Source: Tessaracoccus sp. (lineage in GTDB: Bacteria; Actinomycetota; Actinomycetes; Propionibacteriales; Propionibacteriaceae). From it: DNA of 64,000 bases. Positions 59,969-64,000 of this stretch are shown here, piece by piece (position 1 is the stretch's first letter; every line of letters starts with the position of its first letter). The position numbers and the translations under genes were made by a program. Location: the NCBI RefSeq assembly GCF_016714275.1, contig NZ_JADJNP010000001.1, positions 558,001 to 622,000 of the forward strand, written 5' to 3'. The notes beneath the pieces are model-generated. The model was not told where the DNA came from. It was given only the letters and a program-made list of their open reading frames with translations, and did not search any database.

Positions 59969-60504
59969 TATAGGACGCTGTCCAGCGCCGCGACGTCGAG
60001 ATGCGCCCGTCCGAGCGAGTAGGCCCGCGCGGCGGAGTCGATGACCGCCGGGCTCGCGTCGAGGAAGCTCAGCGGGACGCGCGCCAGTTCCTTCCCCTGC
60101 GCGAACACCGCAACGGCTGGGCCTGCGCCGCCGCTGCGGCCGACGAGCCGCAGCGCCGTGACATCCTCCCAGAGGACCCGCCCGGCGGCGGGGTTGACGA
60201 ACTCGACCCCCGCGATGTCGAAGTGGAACGCGACGCCCTCCTGGATACGCGCCAGGTCGCGCTTGGCGCGGTAAAGGCCGACGATGGAGACCGTCAGCCA
60301 GAAGACTGACGACGCCACCCACAGCCCGATGAACGTGTACGTCCACGCCTGCGGCCAATCGCGGCCGAGGAAATAGATGACGGCCGTCAGGATCAGCGCA
60401 GAGATGATCGTCGATCCGATCCGCCAGCGCAGCGCGCCGCGTTGACGGGTGACGCGGGCTGCGGTCGGCAGCGGGGTGAGGCCCGCCGAGAAGCGATCTG
60501 GCAT
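59968..60504 (-). CDS. Hypothetical membrane protein with two transmembrane segments
   Basis: A 178-residue protein. Two hydrophobic segments near the N-terminus (IGSTIISALILTAVIYFLG and YTFIGLWVASSVFWLTVSIVGLY, about residues 29-80) are followed by a soluble domain of alternating strands (VAFHFDIAGVEFVNPAAGRVLWEDVTALRLVG, AVAVFAQGKELARVPLSFLD) resembling a PH-like or bPH fold. No function can be assigned. It is downstream of the SpoU methyltransferase by 10 bp and probably co-transcribed with it. Its stop lies at the MITE copy 4 edge. Confidence 0.7.
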   Translation of the reverse strand: MPDRFSAGLTPLPTAARVTRQRGALRWRIGSTIISALILTAVIYFLGRDWPQAWTYTFIGLWVASSVFWLTVSIVGLYRAKRDLARIQEGVAFHFDIAGVEFVNPAAGRVLWEDVTALRLVGRSGGAGPAVAVFAQGKELARVPLSFLDASPAVIDSAARAYSLGRAHLDVAALDSVL

Positions 60505-60514
60505 GGCCGCAACT

Positions 60515-61147
60515 CTACTGAGTCGGCCCGTGTAGAAGCTGCCAGTGGTACATCGCGATGGCCGCGGCGGCGCCGGCGTTCATGGAGCGCGTCGAGCCGT
60601 GCTGCGTGATGGCGACGAGCCCCTCGCAACCGGCAACCATGTCGTCGGTCAACCCGGGTCCCTCCGAGCCGAAGATCAGGCAGCAGTCGGCGGGCAGCGT
60701 CGCGCTTTCGAGCGGGACGGAGCCGGGAAGGTTGTCGACGCCGACGGGAGTGACTCCCCGCTCCGCCAACCACGAGAAGAGCGCGGCCTCGTCGTCGTGG
60801 TGGTGGACGTGGAGATAGCGGTCGGTGACCATCGCCCCGCGGCGGTTCCACCGCCGGCGCCCGACGATGTGGACTGCGGCCACGTTGAAGGCGTTCGCGG
60901 TGCGCACCATCGAGCCGATGTTGAAGTCGTGCTCCCAGTTCTGGATGGCGACGTGGAGGCGAGAACGGGTGCGGTCCAGGTCGGCGACGATGGCGTCCAA
61001 CCGCCAGTACCGGTACTGATCGACGACGTTGCGCCGGTCACCGTCACGCAGCAGCTCGGGGTCGAGCCGCTCATCGTCAGGCCACGGAAACGCGTGCGGC
61101 CCCACGCCCACCGCCAGGGCGGTCGGGTCGTGGGGCTCGTCAGTCAC
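60515..61147 (-). CDS. SpoU/TrmH family RNA 2'-O-methyltransferase
   Basis: A 210-residue SPOUT methyltransferase with the knotted SAM site. Motif 1 is HDFNIGSMVRTANAFNVAAVHIVG, motif 2 CCLIFGSEGPGLTDDMVAGC and motif 3 GSTRSMNAGAAAAIAMYHW. It methylates tRNA or rRNA ribose; the target nucleotide is not readable from sequence. It lies upstream of a two-TM hypothetical gene on the same strand. Confidence 0.92.
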   Translation of the reverse strand: MTDEPHDPTALAVGVGPHAFPWPDDERLDPELLRDGDRRNVVDQYRYWRLDAIVADLDRTRSRLHVAIQNWEHDFNIGSMVRTANAFNVAAVHIVGRRRWNRRGAMVTDRYLHVHHHDDEAALFSWLAERGVTPVGVDNLPGSVPLESATLPADCCLIFGSEGPGLTDDMVAGCEGLVAITQHGSTRSMNAGAAAAIAMYHWQLLHGPTQ

Positions 61148-61168
61148 GGGCCGAGGCTACTGGAGGAT

Positions 61169-61248
61169 CTGACGGAAAAGTGCGGCGAGATGCCACATCC
61201 TCCCCCAAGAAGGGGCGGAAGGTTCATCTCGCCGCACTTTTCCGTCAG
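61169..61248. terminator. Large hairpin with perfect 24-bp arms
   Basis: CTGACGGAAAAGTGCGGCGAGATG is mirrored exactly at 61225-61248, with a 32-nt loop that has a smaller CCCC/GGGG stem. The arms contain AAAAG/CTTTT, giving T-rich tails on either strand. It fills the gap between YceI (stop at 61259) and SpoU (start at 61147), both on the minus strand. Confidence 0.82.
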
Positions 61249-61258
61249 CGGGACGGGG

Positions 61259-61801
61259 TCACGCGGTCTGGATCGCGGAAATCTCGAGCTCGAGGGTGAC
61301 CTTGTCGGAGACGAGGAACCCGCCGGTCTCGAGCGCGGCGTTCCAGGTGAGGCCGAAGTCGGAGCGGAGCACCTGGATGGAGCCCTCGAAGCCGACGCGG
61401 GTGTTGCCGAACGGATCCTTGGCGGAGCCCTGGTACTCGAGCGGGAAGGTGACGGAGTTCGTCACGTCCTTGATGGTGAGGTCGCCGGTCACCTCGACAA
61501 CGTCGCCCTGGATGGCGAAGCCGGTGCCCACGAACGTGATGTAGGGGAACTGGTCGGCATCGAAGAAGTCGGCGGAGCGGAGGTGCGCGTCGCGGTCGGC
61601 GTTGCGGGTGTTGACCGACGCGGTGGAGATCGAGACGTTCAGCGAGCTGGCGGCCGGGTTCGCACCGTCGACCTCCGCCGAGCCCTCGAACTGCTCGAAC
61701 GAGCCGCGGACCTTGGTGACCATCGCGTGGCGGGTCACGAAGGAGAAGGTGGTGTGGGTGGGATCGAGGACGAAGGTGCCCTTGAGATCGGCGAGGCTCA
61801 T
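61259..61801 (-). CDS. YceI family protein
   Basis: A 180-residue lipocalin-like beta-barrel protein thought to bind isoprenoid or lipid-like molecules. FVLDPTHTTFSFVTRHAMVTKVRGSFEQFEG is the typical start, followed by SLNVSISTASVNTRNADRDAHLRSADFFDADQFPYITFVG and the C-terminal VRFEGS/QVLRSDFGLTWNAALETGGFLVSDKVTLELEI pattern. There is no signal peptide. ATG 61801 is preceded by AAAGGA; the longer frame from 61861 has no family sequence. Confidence 0.9.
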   Translation of the reverse strand: MSLADLKGTFVLDPTHTTFSFVTRHAMVTKVRGSFEQFEGSAEVDGANPAASSLNVSISTASVNTRNADRDAHLRSADFFDADQFPYITFVGTGFAIQGDVVEVTGDLTIKDVTNSVTFPLEYQGSAKDPFGNTRVGFEGSIQVLRSDFGLTWNAALETGGFLVSDKVTLELEISAIQTA

Positions 61802-61899
61802 TGTGGAGGTCCTTTCTTGGCTTGTGAGTCCCACCCTAGACCAAATTGATTGAGTCTTCAACTACTGCGTCATTCGTTCGCCCTCAGCAGACGCGCGCC

Positions 61900-62087
61900 G
61901 CCTGCCTCCCGATCCGCAACGCCTGCCTCCCACCGATGCCGCCTGCGCTACGTCGCGACGCCTGCCTTTGAGGGCCTTCAAGGGCAGGCGGGACGGTGCA
62001 GCCCAGGCTTCTTCGTCGGGAGGCAGGCGTCGCGGAGTACAGCAGGCGTCGCGATACGGACAGCAGGCATCACGGAGCACGGCAGGC
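61900..62087. repeat. Two-fold symmetric array of GCCTGC/GCAGGC hexamers spaced about 20 bp
   Basis: GCCTGC starts at 61900, 61921, 61941 and 61960; the complement GCAGGC starts at 61984, 62023, 62042, 62063 and 62082. Spacings are 19-21 bp, about two DNA turns, and the arrangement is symmetric about a small hairpin (CGCCTGCC...GGCAGGCG at 61959-61990). Between hexamers, units such as GTCGCGGA and ATCACGGA recur. It occupies most of the 386-bp gap between YceI (start 61801) and LemA (stop 62188). Small frames here arise from the repeats. Confidence 0.8.
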
Positions 62088-62094
62088 ATCGACG

Positions 62095-62131
62095 ACGACG
62101 GCCCGACCCCAGAGCGGGGTCGGGCCGTCGT
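62095..62131. terminator. Terminator after lemA
   Basis: ACGACGGCCCGACCCC and GGGGTCGGGCCGTCGT form a perfect 16-bp stem with a 5-nt loop, 57 bp beyond the lemA stop on its downstream side. Confidence 0.88.
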
Positions 62132-62187
62132 GCAATGCCTGGGACGCCGCCGAGCCTTAGCCCCAGCTCCGCCCCACAGGACCGGTG

Positions 62188-62883
62188 TTAGCGCTCCTGC
62201 TCGAACGGCTGCTGGTGCTGCTGGATCTGCGGCGCCTGGACCGGGGGCTCTTGCCCGAGGCCTTGGCCGACCTGTGGCGGCTGCGCCGCCGGGCGCTGCG
62301 AGATCTCGCCGAAGTTCACTCCGGGGGCCTGGCGAACCGCGGGGTCGTTGACCTCGAAGTAGGTGGCCTTCTCGAACTTCGCGTAGCCGGCGATGATGTT
62401 GCTCGGCACCGACTCGACCCGGGTGTTGTAGTCGCGCACGTTCGCGTTATAGAACCGGCGGGCGGCGGCGATGCGGTCCTCCGTGTCGGTCAGTTCGCGC
62501 TGCAGCTCGAGGAAGTTCGTGTTCGACTTCAGATCCGGATACGCCTCGACCGAGACGAGCAGGTTGTGCACGGCCTGCGTCAGCTCGGACTCGACGGCGG
62601 CCCGCTGCTCGCTCGGCTGCCCGCCGGCCTGGCCCGCGAGGGCGCGGGCCTGGTTTCGCAGCGCCGTGATCTCCTCGAGCGTGTTGCGCTCGTGCGCCGC
62701 GTAGCCGCGCACCGTCTCAACAAGGTTGGGGATGAGGTCATAGCGGCGGTTGAGTTCGACGTCGATCTGGCGCCACGACTCCTGGATGACGTTGCGGCTG
62801 CGGACGAACCCGTTGTACGCGCCCACGCCCCAGGCGAGGACGCCCAACACGACGAGCACGAGCACGATGAGGACGTAGGTCAT
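62188..62883 (-). CDS. lemA: LemA family protein
   Basis: A 231-residue protein with one N-terminal membrane anchor (VLIVLVLVVLGVLAWGVGAYNGF, residues 4-26) and a helical coiled-coil domain: RNVIQESWRQIDVELNRRYDLIPNLVETVRGYAAHE, SELTQAVHNLLVSVEAYPDLKSNTNFLELQRELTDTEDRIAAARRFYNANVRDYNTRVESVPSNIIAG. The C-terminal tail is Gln/Pro-rich (QVGQGLGQEPPVQAPQIQQHQQP). The function of the family is poorly defined. Confidence 0.93.
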   Translation of the reverse strand: MTYVLIVLVLVVLGVLAWGVGAYNGFVRSRNVIQESWRQIDVELNRRYDLIPNLVETVRGYAAHERNTLEEITALRNQARALAGQAGGQPSEQRAAVESELTQAVHNLLVSVEAYPDLKSNTNFLELQRELTDTEDRIAAARRFYNANVRDYNTRVESVPSNIIAGYAKFEKATYFEVNDPAVRQAPGVNFGEISQRPAAQPPQVGQGLGQEPPVQAPQIQQHQQPFEQER

Positions 62884-62945
62884 GGTCGGTTTCTCCTAAC
62901 GATCTGCATTCACGGTACCGGACCCCTCCCCAGAGGGGCAGGAGG

Positions 62946-63512
62946 TCAGAGCCCCAGGTCGTCGATCCCGACGGCGTAGCGGTACTCGAGGCCCGCCTCC
63001 CGGACGCGCTCGGCGGCTCCCGTTGCCCGGTCGACGACGACGGCGACGGCCACGACCTCGCCGCCCGCCTCGCGGACGGCGTCCACGGCGGTCAAGGCCG
63101 ACCCGCCCGTCGTCGAGGTGTCCTCCACCACGAGCACGCGCCGGCCCGCGACCTCCGTGCCCTCGATCTTTCGCTGCATGCCGTGGGCCTTCGCCTCCTT
63201 GCGCACGACAAAGACGTCGAGACGGCCGCCCTCCGCGGCGCGCGCGTGCAGCATCGCGGTGGCGACGGGGTCCGCGCCGAGCGTCAGTCCGCCGACGGCG
63301 TCGAAGTCGAGGTCTGCGATGAGCTCGTTCATCACGCGCCCGACAAGCGGGGACGCCACGCCGTCGAGCGTCACGCGGCGCATATCGACGTAGTAGTCGG
63401 CCTCACGGCCGGAGGCGAGCGTCACCTTGCCATGCACGACGGCGAGGTTCTTGATCTGTTCGATGAGGGCGGCGCGGTCGATCCGTTCAGTGGAAGCGGT
63501 GCGGTCGGTCAT
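62946..63512 (-). CDS. pyrE: Orotate phosphoribosyltransferase
   Basis: A 188-residue enzyme of pyrimidine synthesis, converting orotate and PRPP to OMP. KVTLASGREADYYVDMRRVTLDGVA is the family start, DAVGGLTLGADPVATAML a core segment and RVLVVEDTSTTGGSALTAVDAVREAGGEVV the PRPP-binding loop. FVVRKEAKAHGMQRKIEG is the flexible catalytic loop with its lysines. Its start overlaps the sortase-like gene stop by 4 bp (ATGA). Confidence 0.94.
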   Translation of the reverse strand: MTDRTASTERIDRAALIEQIKNLAVVHGKVTLASGREADYYVDMRRVTLDGVASPLVGRVMNELIADLDFDAVGGLTLGADPVATAMLHARAAEGGRLDVFVVRKEAKAHGMQRKIEGTEVAGRRVLVVEDTSTTGGSALTAVDAVREAGGEVVAVAVVVDRATGAAERVREAGLEYRYAVGIDDLGL

Positions 63513-64000
63513 GGAGTCTCCGTCTTTGTCAGGGTGCCGAAGCCGACGGCGCGGTCCGGCGTGGTTACGAGGTCTTCTGCGGTGGTCAGGGTGAGGAGGG
63601 CCTGGGTGGGCACCTCGTCCGGGTGGCCGGGGACGGGGTCGAGTACCCAGGAGTCGTCGGCCTGGACGGTGAGGTCGCCGGGGGCGGAGACCAGTGTGTA
63701 GGTGAAGGTGGCAGCGCCCGTCTCGACGATCACCTCGTCGCCGACCTTCAACTCAAGCAGCCGCCGGAACGGCTCGCCGTGCGAGATCCGGTGCCCGGCG
63801 ACGGCGAAGTTGCCGACCTGCCCGGGCAGCGCGCTGCCGGGATACCAGCCGACGCCGCGGGCGAGCTCGTCGCCGTCGACCCCGGCGATGACAGGCCACT
63901 CGCCGTCGATCGCAGGGATCCGCAGCACCCACGCGGCATGGCCGAGCCCGGGCGGGTCGATGGCTGGAGGCTCAGACGGCGCGACTGGGGGTGGGGAGGC
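63509..64000 (-). CDS. Class E sortase-like protein lacking the catalytic cysteine (partial)
   Basis: The frame is open beyond the right edge; the visible part starts with a Pro-rich linker (PPPVAPSEPPAIDPPG). It continues WVLRIPAIDGEWPVIAGVDGDELARGVGWYPGSALPGQVGNFAVAGHR, which has the sortase beta-barrel and its catalytic His. In active class E enzymes the later strand reads TLTTC; here it is LLTLTTAEDLVTTPDRAVGFG, with Ala in place of Cys, while an Arg follows further on. It may be a non-catalytic relative. The N-terminal membrane anchor would be outside the window. Confidence 0.75.
   Translation of the reverse strand, partial: ASPPPVAPSEPPAIDPPGLGHAAWVLRIPAIDGEWPVIAGVDGDELARGVGWYPGSALPGQVGNFAVAGHRISHGEPFRRLLELKVGDEVIVETGAATFTYTLVSAPGDLTVQADDSWVLDPVPGHPDEVPTQALLTLTTAEDLVTTPDRAVGFGTLTKTETP

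Noticed and set aside
61900..62087. CRISPR array
   Set aside because: The repeats are hexamers at 20-bp steps in opposing orientations, without a conserved 24-37 bp repeat or unique spacers, and no cas genes are present.
61862..62351. Small open frames of 75-127 codons in the yceI-lemA gap
   Set aside because: They are generated by the GCCTGC repeat array and by the antisense of lemA, and have repetitive Arg/Ala/Gln content.
1..64000. tRNA or rRNA genes
   Set aside because: No cloverleaf-like sequence with a TTCRANNC loop or rRNA segment was recognised on either strand by eye; a covariance search would be decisive.

Overview
The window is high-GC DNA with tightly packed genes, many GTG starts and ATGA/GTGA stop-start overlaps. 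The gene set includes a SigE-family ECF sigma factor, a class E sortase-like protein, LacI, ROK and IclR regulators and many secreted or intracellular glycoside hydrolases. This points to an actinobacterium, plausibly of the Propionibacteriales; the genus cannot be fixed from the sequence alone. About 45 kb is a carbohydrate-utilisation island. The right end returns to housekeeping genes (class II aldolase, SpoU methyltransferase, YceI, LemA, PyrE).

Layout. 1-15.7 kb: the end of a heparinase-like gene, a DeoR/LacI hybrid regulator, an aldo-keto reductase plus GH27 unit diverging from a GH127 beta-L-arabinofuranosidase, an AAA/DUF4143 ATPase behind five 23-bp repeats, an internally deleted ThuA gene, a Gfo/Idh-ThuA-Gfo/Idh operon, a LacI regulator, a GH2 enzyme, a DUF624 membrane protein and the tail of a sugar-binding protein. 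15.7-18.6 kb: an IS3-family element carrying an IS30-family element inside its transposase gene; its flanks are halves of two different genes, so a deletion has removed the DNA between them. 18.6-22.3 kb: a truncated GH51 arabinofuranosidase, LacI and a GH35 beta-galactosidase. 22.3-26.4 kb: Uma2 nuclease-like protein, then a KDG/KDPG pathway (KduD-like dehydrogenase, KDG kinase, KDPG aldolase) diverging from an IclR regulator across a KdgR-type operator. 26.4-30.2 kb: ECF sigma factor with a membrane partner, an orphan sugar-ABC ATPase and a ROK regulator. 30.4-36.4 kb: a complete MmsA-MmsB-ChvE-type sugar importer and a large unassigned protein. 36.6-47.8 kb, all on the minus strand: a deoxysugar operon comprising an RbsABC-type importer, L-fucose isomerase, FGGY kinase, LacI, L-fucose mutarotase-type protein and a frameshifted GH31. 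48-57.4 kb: two tandem secreted subtilases, an LLM oxidoreductase and a secreted GH32 fructanase. 57.6-64 kb: mainly housekeeping genes.

How it works together: secreted and cytoplasmic glycosidases release arabinose, galactose, fucose/rhamnose-type sugars, fructose and uronate derivatives. Three ABC systems (one intact Mms type, one intact Rbs type, one destroyed by the IS event) import sugars. Isomerase/kinase and KDG routes feed glycolysis. Several LacI-type operators are visible, among them TGTATCGATACA at three loci, which links GH127, GH51 and the MocA/ThuA operon.

The most unusual non-coding features are a small transposable-like repeat family whose ends coincide with the TAG stop codons of three minus-strand genes, a second family of 67-69 bp palindromes, a two-fold-symmetric array of GCCTGC hexamers and the 23-bp repeat array.
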